Source: Rhizobium chutanense (lineage in GTDB: Bacteria; Pseudomonadota; Alphaproteobacteria; Rhizobiales; Rhizobiaceae). From it: a stretch of 64,000 nt of DNA. Below, one piece after another: positions 18,213 to 26,147 of the stretch. Position 1 is the first letter of the stretch; the number at the start of each line of letters is the position of its first letter. The stretch spans positions 35,049 to 99,048 of the forward strand of contig NZ_NWSV01000025.1 of NCBI RefSeq assembly GCF_002531935.1, in the 5' to 3' direction. The notes beneath the pieces are model-generated. The model saw nothing but the letters and a program-made list of their open reading frames with translations, was not told the DNA's origin and searched no databases. Made by a program: the position numbers and the translations under genes.

Positions 18213-19433
18213 TCACGACACCGACTTCAACCGCTTGCCTTCCGGATCGTGATTGATCGTCGCGGCAATGTCCTTGGTCCAGGCGGAGACGGCCGGGACG
18301 CGCGCGCGATCGACGCGATAGGCGAATTTCTTTGCGACGTCGACGATCTCGCCGAGCAAGCCGGCTTCCAGGGTGATCGGTTCGAGGCCGAGATTGCGGA
18401 ACTTTTCGTTCTGGACGATCAGCTCGTTCTCGGCGGCTTCCTTGCGCGGGTTGGGCAGCCAGGCGATCTTGGCGCCGCTGATCCTCGCGATCATCTCGGC
18501 GAGGTCGCGCACCCGGTGGGTTTCCGTCATCTGGTTGAAGATCTCGACGCGGGCGCCGCGGGCCGGCGGGTTTTTCAGCGCCAGCTCGATGCAGCGCACC
18601 GAATCCTGGATATGGATGAAGGCGCGGGTCTGGCCGCCGGTGCCGTGCACCGTCAGCGGATAGCCGATCGCCGCCTGGATGAGGAAGCGGTTCAGCACCG
18701 TGCCGTAATCGCCGTCGTAATCGAAACGGTTGATGAGCTGTGCGTGGCGGCGCGTCTGCTCGGTATGCGTGCCCCAGACGATGCCCTGGTGCAGGTCGGT
18801 GATCCTCAATCCGTCGTTCTTGGCGTAGAACTGGAAGAGAAGCTGATCCAGGCACTTGGTCATGTGGTAGATCGAGCCGGGATTGGAGGGATAGAGGATC
18901 TCCTGGCTGACCGTCTTGCCGGCTGCAGTTTCGATGCCGACCGGCAGGTAGCCTTCGGGGATCGCCGCGCCGACCGTCGAATAGCCGTAGACGCCCATGG
19001 TGCCGAGATGGATGAGATGGGCGTCGAGATTGAGCTCGGTCAGCGCGTTCAAGAGGTTGTGCGTGGCGCTGACATTGTTGTTGACCGTGTAGTTCTTGTG
19101 GCGGTCGCTCTTCATCGAATAGGGCGCCGCCCGCTGTTCGGCGAAGTGGATGATCGCATCCGGGCGGTGCTCGGAAAGCCAGTTCTTCAGGAGTTCGTAG
19201 TCTCTGGCGAGATCGATCAGATTGAAGTGGATGCGGCGTCCGGTTTCGGCATGCCAGATGCGGGTGCGCTCCTGGATCGAATCCATCGGCGTCAGCGATT
19301 GAACGCCGAGCTCAGTGTCGATCCAGCGACGCGACAGATTGTCGAGGATATGGACGTCGTGACCGACATCGGAAAGATGCAGCGATGTTGGCCAACCAAT
19401 GAAACCGTCTCCGCCCATCACCGCAATCTTCAT
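18213..19433 (-). CDS. sqdB: UDP-sulfoquinovose synthase
   Basis: 406 aa, the usual SqdB/SQD1 length. Begins MKIAVMGGDGFIGWPTSLHL (NAD loop GGDGFIG), followed by LDNLSRRWID, AEQRAAPYSMKS, and the YHMTKCLDQLLF YxxxK segment, all characteristic of SQD1. It condenses UDP-glucose with sulfite in the first committed step of sulfolipid synthesis, a phosphate-sparing membrane pathway. First gene of sqdBDC; its promoter is in 19434-19490. Confidence 0.93.
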   Translation of the reverse strand: MKIAVMGGDGFIGWPTSLHLSDVGHDVHILDNLSRRWIDTELGVQSLTPMDSIQERTRIWHAETGRRIHFNLIDLARDYELLKNWLSEHRPDAIIHFAEQRAAPYSMKSDRHKNYTVNNNVSATHNLLNALTELNLDAHLIHLGTMGVYGYSTVGAAIPEGYLPVGIETAAGKTVSQEILYPSNPGSIYHMTKCLDQLLFQFYAKNDGLRITDLHQGIVWGTHTEQTRRHAQLINRFDYDGDYGTVLNRFLIQAAIGYPLTVHGTGGQTRAFIHIQDSVRCIELALKNPPARGARVEIFNQMTETHRVRDLAEMIARISGAKIAWLPNPRKEAAENELIVQNEKFRNLGLEPITLEAGLLGEIVDVAKKFAYRVDRARVPAVSAWTKDIAATINHDPEGKRLKSVS

Positions 19434-19490
19434 CGCATCGTCTCCTGATCGGTTCGTTCGTTATCGGGAATAATTAGAAATTATGACAAT

Positions 19491-19556
19491 CATTCAATGC
19501 CTACCGGCGGGGCATTCAATGCCTGCCTGCCGAGCATTCAATGCTTGCCTAGCGGG
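19491..19556. repeat. Three exact-length 22-bp tandem repeats between sqdB and ybgC
   Basis: Three contiguous 22-bp units each beginning CATTCAATGC (19491, 19513, 19535) followed by a 12-bp half that varies around CTGCCTGCCGAG. They fill most of the divergent promoter region of sqdB and the ybgC-tol cluster. Confidence 0.85.
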
Positions 19557-19597
19557 AAGCGTTGCGCCAAAGAGGGCGCCGAAGTTTGGAGAAAATT

Positions 19598-20059
19598 ATG
19601 ACGGAACGGCCTTTTTCGATTTCGGGAGAGCTGACGGAGGCCGGGCACCGCCTCGTCCAGCGGGTCTATTATGAAGACACGGATTTCTCCGGCCTGGTCT
19701 ATCACGCTCGCTACCTGCATTTCCTTGAGCGCGGCCGGACCGATTATCTGCGCTGCCTCGGCGTCGAACAGCGCGAGCTTGTCAGCGCCGACGAGGAGGG
19801 CCTCGTCTTCGTCGTCCATCGCATGGAGATCGACTTCAAGAGCCCGGCGCGCATGGACGATGTGCTGACGATCCTGACGCATACGGAAAAAGCCGGCGGC
19901 GCCAAAATGGTGCTCAACCAGCAGATCCGTTCGGGCGAGACGCTGCTGATCGCCGCCAAGGTGATCATCGCCGTCATCAACGCCAGGGGGCGGCCGCGGC
20001 GGCTGCCGGAAACGCTGGCGGCGAAATTTCTGGAAGGCAGCACGCCGCTTCGAGCATGA
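19598..20059 (+). CDS. ybgC: YbgC, tol-pal-associated acyl-CoA thioesterase
   Basis: 153 aa from ATG 19598, chosen because GGAGAA sits six bases upstream. Hotdog fold of the 4-hydroxybenzoyl-CoA thioesterase family: VYYEDTDFSGLVYHARYLHF contains the catalytic Asp and substrate-contacting His. First gene of the envelope cluster ybgC-tolQRAB-pal-cpoB, although a repeat-filled 433-bp gap precedes tolQ. Its last codons and TGA lie inside the left arm of an interspersed palindromic repeat. Confidence 0.93.
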   Translation: MTERPFSISGELTEAGHRLVQRVYYEDTDFSGLVYHARYLHFLERGRTDYLRCLGVEQRELVSADEEGLVFVVHRMEIDFKSPARMDDVLTILTHTEKAGGAKMVLNQQIRSGETLLIAAKVIIAVINARGRPRRLPETLAAKFLEGSTPLRA

Positions 20060-20096
20060 TGCCGAAAAGTGTGAGCGGTTTTCGGACGGCATCATG
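20055..20096. repeat. Interspersed palindromic repeat overlapping the ybgC stop
   Basis: Imperfect hairpin: CATGATGCC GAAAA ... TTTTC (GGAC bulge) GGCATCATG, followed by a T-rich stretch. The sequence resembles a widespread rhizobial intergenic repeat. It supplies the ybgC stop codon and may act as its terminator. Confidence 0.7.
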
Positions 20097-20492
20097 TTCT
20101 ATTTTTTGATTTAGATGCTCCGAACCGCCTGGAATTCAGGCTTGTCAAAACTTGAACTTTATGTGAAGGAATTCCCGCGCCGCAGGATGAGCGCTCTCTC
20201 GGCAGCCGGATCTTGCTCCGGTCAAGTAATCCACGGAACGAAATCTTCCAAATACAGGCTTACTGTCACAGTCCAGCACTAACGATCTATTAACCATAAT
20301 AGTGTCTTACTGGGAAAGTCGGAGTTTGTGCGGTGCACGCCTTCCTTTGACCAAATTTGACGGCAAGAAGGCGGAAGATGAGCTTGGAAGCTTGACCAGG
20401 GCTTTGGGCGGCGGTCGCCGGACACTTCTTGCGAGATCACTTTGTGCCGCCCGGTCCAGCACCGGGCGTTTGGATTCGGGGATTTTGGATCA
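20097..20492. other. Gene-free stretch upstream of tolQ
   Basis: About 400 bp with no credible gene. The left part continues the repeat; around 20230-20320 it becomes AT-rich (for example AACGATCTATTAACCATAAT) and probably contains the tolQRAB promoter. No operator or RNA structure is recognised. Confidence 0.5.
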
Positions 20493-21212
20493 ATGGAACA
20501 AGTAGGATTGGCAGCAGCAACGACGGACGTCAGTCTCTGGTCGCTTTTCATGCAGGCCGGCATCGTCGTCAAGCTCGTCATGCTCGGGCTTATCGCGGCC
20601 TCGGTGTGGACCTGGGCAATCGTCATCGACAAATACCTCGCCTACGGCCGCGCGCGGCGCCAGTTTGACAAGTTCGAGCAGGTCTTCTGGTCGGGCCAGT
20701 CGCTGGAAGAGCTCTACCGCTCGCTGTCGGAACGCAACAATACCGGACTGGCGGCAATCTTCGTGGCTGCGATGCGCGAGTGGAAGAAGTCCTTCGAGCG
20801 CGGCGCCCGTTCGCCGATCGGCCTGCAGATGCGTATCGATCGGGCGATGGACGTGACGCTGTCACGCGAATCGGAATTTCTCGGCGCCCGTCTCGGGTCA
20901 CTGGCAACGATCGGTTCGGCCGGTCCGTTCATCGGTCTCTTCGGCACGGTCGTCGGCATCATGACCTCGTTCCAGGCGATCGCCGGTTCGAAGTCCACCA
21001 ACCTTGCGGTGGTGGCCCCCGGTATCGCCGAAGCGCTGCTTGCGACCGCGATCGGCCTCGTCGCCGCTATCCCGGCGGTTATCGCCTACAACAAATTCTC
21101 TGCCGATGCCGGCAAGCTGTCTGGCCGCATGGAAGGTTTCGCGGACGAATTCTCCGCCATACTTTCGCGCCAGATCGACGAGAAACTGCAGCCGCGCGCT
21201 GCCGCTCAGTAA
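20493..21212 (+). CDS. tolQ: TolQ proton-channel subunit of the Tol-Pal system
   Basis: 239 aa from ATG 20493 (MEQVGLAAATTDVSLW). Three membrane helices, the first VVKLVMLGLIAASVWTWAIV, then the pair around LATIGSAGPFIGLFGTVVGI and AVVAPGIAEALLATAIGLVA, as in MotA/TolQ/ExbB proteins. With TolR it forms the proton-driven motor that energises TolA during outer-membrane constriction at division. TolR follows after 18 nt. Confidence 0.97.
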   Translation: MEQVGLAAATTDVSLWSLFMQAGIVVKLVMLGLIAASVWTWAIVIDKYLAYGRARRQFDKFEQVFWSGQSLEELYRSLSERNNTGLAAIFVAAMREWKKSFERGARSPIGLQMRIDRAMDVTLSRESEFLGARLGSLATIGSAGPFIGLFGTVVGIMTSFQAIAGSKSTNLAVVAPGIAEALLATAIGLVAAIPAVIAYNKFSADAGKLSGRMEGFADEFSAILSRQIDEKLQPRAAAQ

Positions 21213-21230
21213 CCAACGGAGTATACTGAC

Positions 21231-21686
<456 letters not shown>

Positions 21687-21694
21687 CGTTCAAG

Positions 21695-22837
21695 ATGAAG
21701 ACCAGCGTCGTCACATCTGCTGTTCTGCATTGCCTGGTGCTGACCTGGGCGATGGTATCGCTCAGCGCGCCGGAATCCTTCAAGGTGGAGGATTTCGAGG
21801 CGATGCCGGTCGATCTCGTGCCGGTGGAATCCATCACCCAGATGCAGCAAGGCGACAAGAAGGCTCCGAAGAAGGAGACATCAGCGCCTGTGCCGACGAC
21901 CCGGCCGCCGATCGCGCAGCCGGCCGAAAATGCCGGCGACAACAATGTCGACCTGAAGACGCCGCCGGTTCCGAACGCCAAGCCGAGCAATAGTGAAGCA
22001 GCGGCGGCGAATTCGAGCGACAAGCCGCTGCCGACGATCGATCCCAAGCCGAACGACGTTAAGGAAGTCAACAAGGAAGAGACCGAGGTCGAGCAGCCGA
22101 AGGAAGTGGCTTCCATTCCGCCGCCGAAACCCGTCGAAGTGACGCCGCCGAAGCCGGAGGAAAAGCCGCCGGAAGAGCAGGCCAAGCCCGAGGAGCCGCC
22201 GAAACCGGATGCTGAGGCGCTGCCGGACAAGGTGCCGACCCCTGTCGCCAAGCCGCAGGTGAAGCCGCCGGAACCGCAGAAGCCTGCCGAAAAGCCGCCG
22301 GAAAAGACTCCGGACGAGCCGAAGGCCGCGGAAGCGCCGACGGACAAGAAGAAGGCCGACAAGAAGCAGGAAGTGGCGAAATCGGCCTCGACGATGAAGA
22401 GCGATTTCAATGCCGACGAGATTTCGGCTCTGCTGAACAAGACCGATCCTTCCGCCGGCGGCGCCAAGCGCTCGACGCAGGAGGCCTCGCTGGGGAACAA
22501 GAAGAGCAACAGCGGAGCCAAACTCAGCCAGAGCGAGGAGGATGCTGTAAAGGGCCAGATTTCCAGCAATTGGAGTGTTGTTTCAGGGCTAGCAGGTGCT
22601 AGCGAGGTGCAGCTTAAGGTTCGTTTTCAACTCGATCAGGCCGGCAATGTGGTTGGCGATCCAGAGGTCATTGCGACAGGTGGGCCGGATTCGACACGTC
22701 AAGCTCTTAAGAGCAGCGTTTATCGCGCTGTCATGAAATCATCTCCCCTCAAGAACTTACCAGCAGATAAGTATGAGGGCGAGAACGGCTGGAACGAAAT
22801 GCTTCTTACCTTCGACGCAAGCGATTTTGGAATCTAG
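21695..22837 (+). CDS. tolA: TolA, energy-transducing envelope protein with an atypical C-terminal domain
   Basis: 380 aa. N-terminal membrane anchor (about residues 5-25), a long Pro/Lys/Glu-rich periplasm-spanning region (about 45-285), then a small C-terminal domain D3 that binds Pal/TolB and, in other bacteria, is the receptor for filamentous phage and colicins. From about base 22555 the base composition and codon choice change abruptly (more CTT, AAG, GTT, TTA; roughly 50% GC against the GC-rich neighbours). The D3 ends TFDASDFGI, and a second, different TolA tail lies just downstream in another frame. The domain looks intact, so the protein should work, but this end appears to have been exchanged. 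Confidence 0.9.
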   Translation: MKTSVVTSAVLHCLVLTWAMVSLSAPESFKVEDFEAMPVDLVPVESITQMQQGDKKAPKKETSAPVPTTRPPIAQPAENAGDNNVDLKTPPVPNAKPSNSEAAAANSSDKPLPTIDPKPNDVKEVNKEETEVEQPKEVASIPPPKPVEVTPPKPEEKPPEEQAKPEEPPKPDAEALPDKVPTPVAKPQVKPPEPQKPAEKPPEKTPDEPKAAEAPTDKKKADKKQEVAKSASTMKSDFNADEISALLNKTDPSAGGAKRSTQEASLGNKKSNSGAKLSQSEEDAVKGQISSNWSVVSGLAGASEVQLKVRFQLDQAGNVVGDPEVIATGGPDSTRQALKSSVYRAVMKSSPLKNLPADKYEGENGWNEMLLTFDASDFGI

Positions 22838-22838
22838 A

Positions 22839-22968
22839 TGCTGAGAAGCTTATGCCATTTTTGCGTGCAATTATATATGCAGCTCCTTACACGATGTTTC
22901 CAAAAGACAAATACGATGCCTGGAAGGAAGTCATTTTGAACTTCGACGCCAGCCAACTGAACCTATAA
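22839..22968 (+). pseudogene. Orphan second TolA C-terminal tail, out of frame after tolA
   Basis: A different frame from tolA, open through the tolA stop and ending at TAA 22966-22968, reads LMPFLRAIIYAAPY, then FPKDKYDAWKEV and ILNFDASQLNL. This parallels the real TolA end (VYRAVMKSSP, LPADKYEG, LTFDASDFGI), so it is a second copy of the final ~40 residues of TolA D3. An ATG exists at 22852 but no convincing ribosome-binding site. Base composition is low (24 G+C among bases 22861-22920). Most likely a displaced remnant left by replacement of the tolA 3' end. Confidence 0.72.
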
Positions 22969-22990
22969 AGTGCTGAAAGGCTTGTTTGAC

Positions 22991-24298
22991 ATGGTCAAGT
23001 GTTCCCTCATCCGCGCCCTGATGGTCGTCGCCGGTCTAGTCGGGGCCGCAGCCTTTACGACTCCGGCCAACGCTCTTGTCGAGCTCAATATCAACAAGGG
23101 TAATATTCAGCCGCTGCCGATCGCGGTGACGGACTTCCAGGGCGACATAGGCGCGCAGGTTTCGCAGGTCATCGCCGCCGACCTACAGCGTTCCGGCCTG
23201 TTTGCCCCGATTAACAAGGCGGCCTTTATCGAAAAGATCTCCAATCCGGATGCCGCGCCGCGTTTCGAGGACTGGAAGGTCATCAATGCGCAGGCCCTGG
23301 TCACCGGCCGGGTTACCAAGGAAGCGGATGGCCGCCTTCGCGCCGAATTCCGCCTGTGGGATACTTTTGCCGGGCAGCAGATGACCGGGCAGCAGTTTTA
23401 TACGCAGCCGGAGAACTGGCGGCGTGTGGCTCACATCATCGCCGACGCGATCTACAAGCAGATCACCGGCGAAGAGGGTTATTTTGATACCCGCGTCGTC
23501 TTCGTCTCTGAATCCGGCACCAAGCAGCAGCGCAAGCGCCAACTGGCGATCATGGATCAGGATGGTTTCAACGTGCGGATGCTGACCGACGGCAGCGACC
23601 TTGTGCTGACGCCGCGCTTCTCGCCGAGCCGGCAGGAAGTCACCTACATGTCCTTTGCCAACCAGCAGCCGCGGGTCTATCTGCTGCAGCTCGAAACCGG
23701 GCAGCGCGAGGTCGTCGGCAATTTTCCGGGTATGACTTTCTCCCCACGCTTTTCGCCGGATGGCCAGAAAGTGATCATGAGCCTGCAGCAGGAAGGCAAT
23801 TCCAACATCTATACGATGGACCTGCGCTCGCGCACGACGACGCGGCTGACCTCGACGTCTGCGATCGACACCTCGCCGTCCTATTCGCCTGATGGCGCGC
23901 GCGTCAGCTTCGAAAGCGATCGCGGCGGAAAGCCGCAGATCTACGTGATGAATGCCGATGGTTCCGGCCAGACCCGCATTTCCTTCGGCGACGGTTCCTA
24001 TTCGACGCCGGTCTGGTCGCCGCGCGGCGATCTCATCGCCTTCACCAAGCAGGCCAATGGTAAGTTCTCGATCGGCGTAATGAAACCCGATGGTTCGGGC
24101 GAGCGCATCCTGACGACCGGCTTTCACAATGAGGGCCCGACCTGGGCGCCGAACGGCCGCGTGCTGATGTTCTTCCGCCAGGCGGCAGGCGCAGGCGGCC
24201 CTCAGCTCTATTCGATCGATCTGACCGGTTACAACGAACAGCTCATCAAGACTCCGAGCTATGGTTCCGACCCGGCCTGGTCGCCGCTTATGGAGTAG
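22991..24298 (+). CDS. tolB: TolB periplasmic beta-propeller protein
   Basis: 435 aa from ATG 22991 (MVKCSLIRALMVVAGLVG signal peptide); an upstream GTG at 22970 would place charged residues before the leader. After cleavage near ANA, an N-terminal domain (NINKGNIQPLPIAVTDF, the TolA-contacting start) leads to six TolB propeller repeats such as FSPDGQKVIMSL and YSPDGARVSFESDRGG. TolB shuttles between Pal and TolA. Follows the orphan tolA tail by 22 nt. Confidence 0.97.
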   Translation: MVKCSLIRALMVVAGLVGAAAFTTPANALVELNINKGNIQPLPIAVTDFQGDIGAQVSQVIAADLQRSGLFAPINKAAFIEKISNPDAAPRFEDWKVINAQALVTGRVTKEADGRLRAEFRLWDTFAGQQMTGQQFYTQPENWRRVAHIIADAIYKQITGEEGYFDTRVVFVSESGTKQQRKRQLAIMDQDGFNVRMLTDGSDLVLTPRFSPSRQEVTYMSFANQQPRVYLLQLETGQREVVGNFPGMTFSPRFSPDGQKVIMSLQQEGNSNIYTMDLRSRTTTRLTSTSAIDTSPSYSPDGARVSFESDRGGKPQIYVMNADGSGQTRISFGDGSYSTPVWSPRGDLIAFTKQANGKFSIGVMKPDGSGERILTTGFHNEGPTWAPNGRVLMFFRQAAGAGGPQLYSIDLTGYNEQLIKTPSYGSDPAWSPLME

Positions 24299-24451
24299 CA
24301 GGTGCGGCAATGCCTTCATGTCGCCTCAGAATCATGAAAACCGGGCGACTACGGGACAAATCAGTAAATTGTTAACCATAAACTTTGAGGGGCGGTTAAC
24401 CGAGTGCGGTTACTGTCCGGAAACCCTGATGAACTCGCAAGGAGACCGGCC

Positions 24452-24988
24452 ATGAGCCGAATTCATACCCCGGCAATGAGCCGCATGCAGAATTTCGCCC
24501 GCAACCCCGTCATGATCGCGCTTGTCGCCGGTCTCGCGCTTGCAAGCTGCGCCAAGAAGCCGCCGAACAGCGCGGGTGATCTTGGCCTCGGCGGCGCCGG
24601 CGCGGGTGGTGCCGCCACGCCCGGTTCGGCCCAGGACTTCACGGTCAATGTCGGCGACCGCATCTTCTTCGACACCGACTCCTCTTCGATCCGCGCCGAT
24701 GCCTCGCAGACGCTCGACCGTCAGGCGCAGTGGCTCGCCCGCTACCCGAACTACCAGATCACCGTCGAAGGCCATGCCGACGAGCGCGGCACCCGCGAAT
24801 ACAACCTGGCACTCGGCGCCCGTCGTGCCGCTGCTGCCAAGGATTATCTCGCTTCGCGCGGTGTTCCGGCACAGCGCCTGAAGACGATCTCCTACGGCAA
24901 GGAACGTCCGGTTGCCGTCTGCGACGATATTTCCTGCTGGTCGCAGAACCGCCGCGCAGTCACGGTTCTCGGCGGCGCCGGCATGTAA
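24452..24988 (+). CDS. pal: Pal, peptidoglycan-associated outer-membrane lipoprotein
   Basis: 178 aa from ATG 24452, with AAGGAG upstream. Lipobox LALASC near residues 28-33, so it is lipidated at Cys and sorted to the outer membrane. The OmpA-like domain contains the peptidoglycan-binding NYQITVEGHADERGTREYN segment and ALGARRAAAAKDYL. It anchors the outer membrane to peptidoglycan and is the final partner of TolA/TolB. Separated from tolB by 153 bp, which may carry its own promoter. Confidence 0.97.
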   Translation: MSRIHTPAMSRMQNFARNPVMIALVAGLALASCAKKPPNSAGDLGLGGAGAGGAATPGSAQDFTVNVGDRIFFDTDSSSIRADASQTLDRQAQWLARYPNYQITVEGHADERGTREYNLALGARRAAAAKDYLASRGVPAQRLKTISYGKERPVAVCDDISCWSQNRRAVTVLGGAGM

Positions 24989-25012
24989 TCTGCCGATTTC
25001 AGTTCGCTTTCG

Positions 25013-25047
25013 AAAGGCGGTCCCATCCGGGGCCGCCTTTTCTTTTT
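25013..25047 (+). terminator. Terminator between pal and cpoB
   Basis: Stem AAAGGCGG / CCGCCTTT with a 12-base partly complementary loop, followed by TTCTTTTT. It implies that cpoB is at least partly transcribed separately. Confidence 0.8.
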
Positions 25048-25149
25048 GACCACACTTTGGCCAGACTCCGTTGCTTTTTGAAAGCAATTGGAAAAATCTC
25101 CTGTTCGTGCCATCGAGGTGCGAAGAATCACTGGGACAGGACGATACAT

Positions 25150-26136
25150 ATGAAGAAACTTGTCGTGGCAGGCATGCTGTGCCTCGCGGCTGTGACCGGG
25201 AGCGAACGGGCGGCCTATTCCGCCTCGTTCTTCGGGCTGCATCTCGGCGGCCGATCGGCGGAAAACCAGGCGGCGCCGCCCGTCGTCAAGGTGCAGAGCG
25301 GCGACGCCGAGATTCGCGTGCAGCAGCTCGAAGAGCAGTTGCGGCAGCTGAACGGCCGGATCGAGGAGATGAGCTTCCAGCTGCTGCAGATGCAGGAGAC
25401 GATCCGCAAGCAGCAGGAAGACAATGAATTCCGCTTCCAGCAGTTGGAAAAGACGGGTTCCGGCGGCGGCGCCAAGGCGCCTGTCAAGAAGAGCGAGACC
25501 GATCCCGCTCCGGCGGCTTCCGGCAGCGACGACGTTGCCAGGGTGATCCAAGCACCGCAGGGAGCCGAAACGGCTCCCTCCACCAACGTGCCTGCCAATA
25601 GCGGCCTCGGCCAGCCGCCGAAGGAGCTCGGTTCGATCGATTTCGATCAGAACGGCAACGCGGTCGGCGGCACCGTCGACGACAACGCCACTGTCGGCTC
25701 CGGCCCGATCCCCGATGCCAATTCCGGCACGTCGCAGCAAACAGCCTCGCTCGGCGGTGAGGCGGATCAGTACAAGTCGGCCTACGGCCACGTATTGTCA
25801 GGCGATTACAGCACGGCCGAACAGGAATTCACGCAATATATCACCCGCTACCCGAGCAGCGCACGGGCGGCGGACGCTAATTTCTGGCTCGGCGAGGCGC
25901 TCTATTCGCAGGGCAAGTACAATGAGGCGGCCAAAACCTTTCTCAATGCGCACCAGAAATACGGCACGTCCGAAAAGGCGCCCGAGATGCTGCTGAAGCT
26001 CGGCATGTCGCTTGCCGCCCTCGACAATAAGGAGACGGCCTGCGCGACGTTGCGCGAAGTTTCGAAGCGTTATCCGAAGGCTTCGCGTGCCGTCATCAGC
26101 AAGGTTGCGAGCGAACAGAAACGCCTCGCCTGCTAA
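25150..26136 (+). CDS. cpoB: CpoB/YbgF, Tol-Pal cell-division coordinator
   Basis: 328 aa from ATG 25150, which starts a signal peptide (MKKLVVAGMLCLAAVTG); the longer open frame upstream is not coding. A coiled-coil trimerisation segment lies at about 50-100 (QQLEEQLRQLNGRIEEM), a low-complexity linker follows, and C-terminal TPR repeats (YKSAYGHVLSGDYSTAEQEF, AKTFLNAHQKYG). CpoB links Tol function to peptidoglycan synthesis in Escherichia coli. Confidence 0.93.
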   Translation: MKKLVVAGMLCLAAVTGSERAAYSASFFGLHLGGRSAENQAAPPVVKVQSGDAEIRVQQLEEQLRQLNGRIEEMSFQLLQMQETIRKQQEDNEFRFQQLEKTGSGGGAKAPVKKSETDPAPAASGSDDVARVIQAPQGAETAPSTNVPANSGLGQPPKELGSIDFDQNGNAVGGTVDDNATVGSGPIPDANSGTSQQTASLGGEADQYKSAYGHVLSGDYSTAEQEFTQYITRYPSSARAADANFWLGEALYSQGKYNEAAKTFLNAHQKYGTSEKAPEMLLKLGMSLAALDNKETACATLREVSKRYPKASRAVISKVASEQKRLAC

Positions 26137-26147
26137 GGTCTTCCGGC

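Noticed and set aside
19491..19556. Possible CRISPR remnant
   Set aside because: Units are contiguous with no spacers and there are no cas genes.
24730..25149. Long N-terminal extension of cpoB through pal
   Set aside because: It overlaps pal in another frame and a terminator lies in between; the signal peptide starts at 25150.
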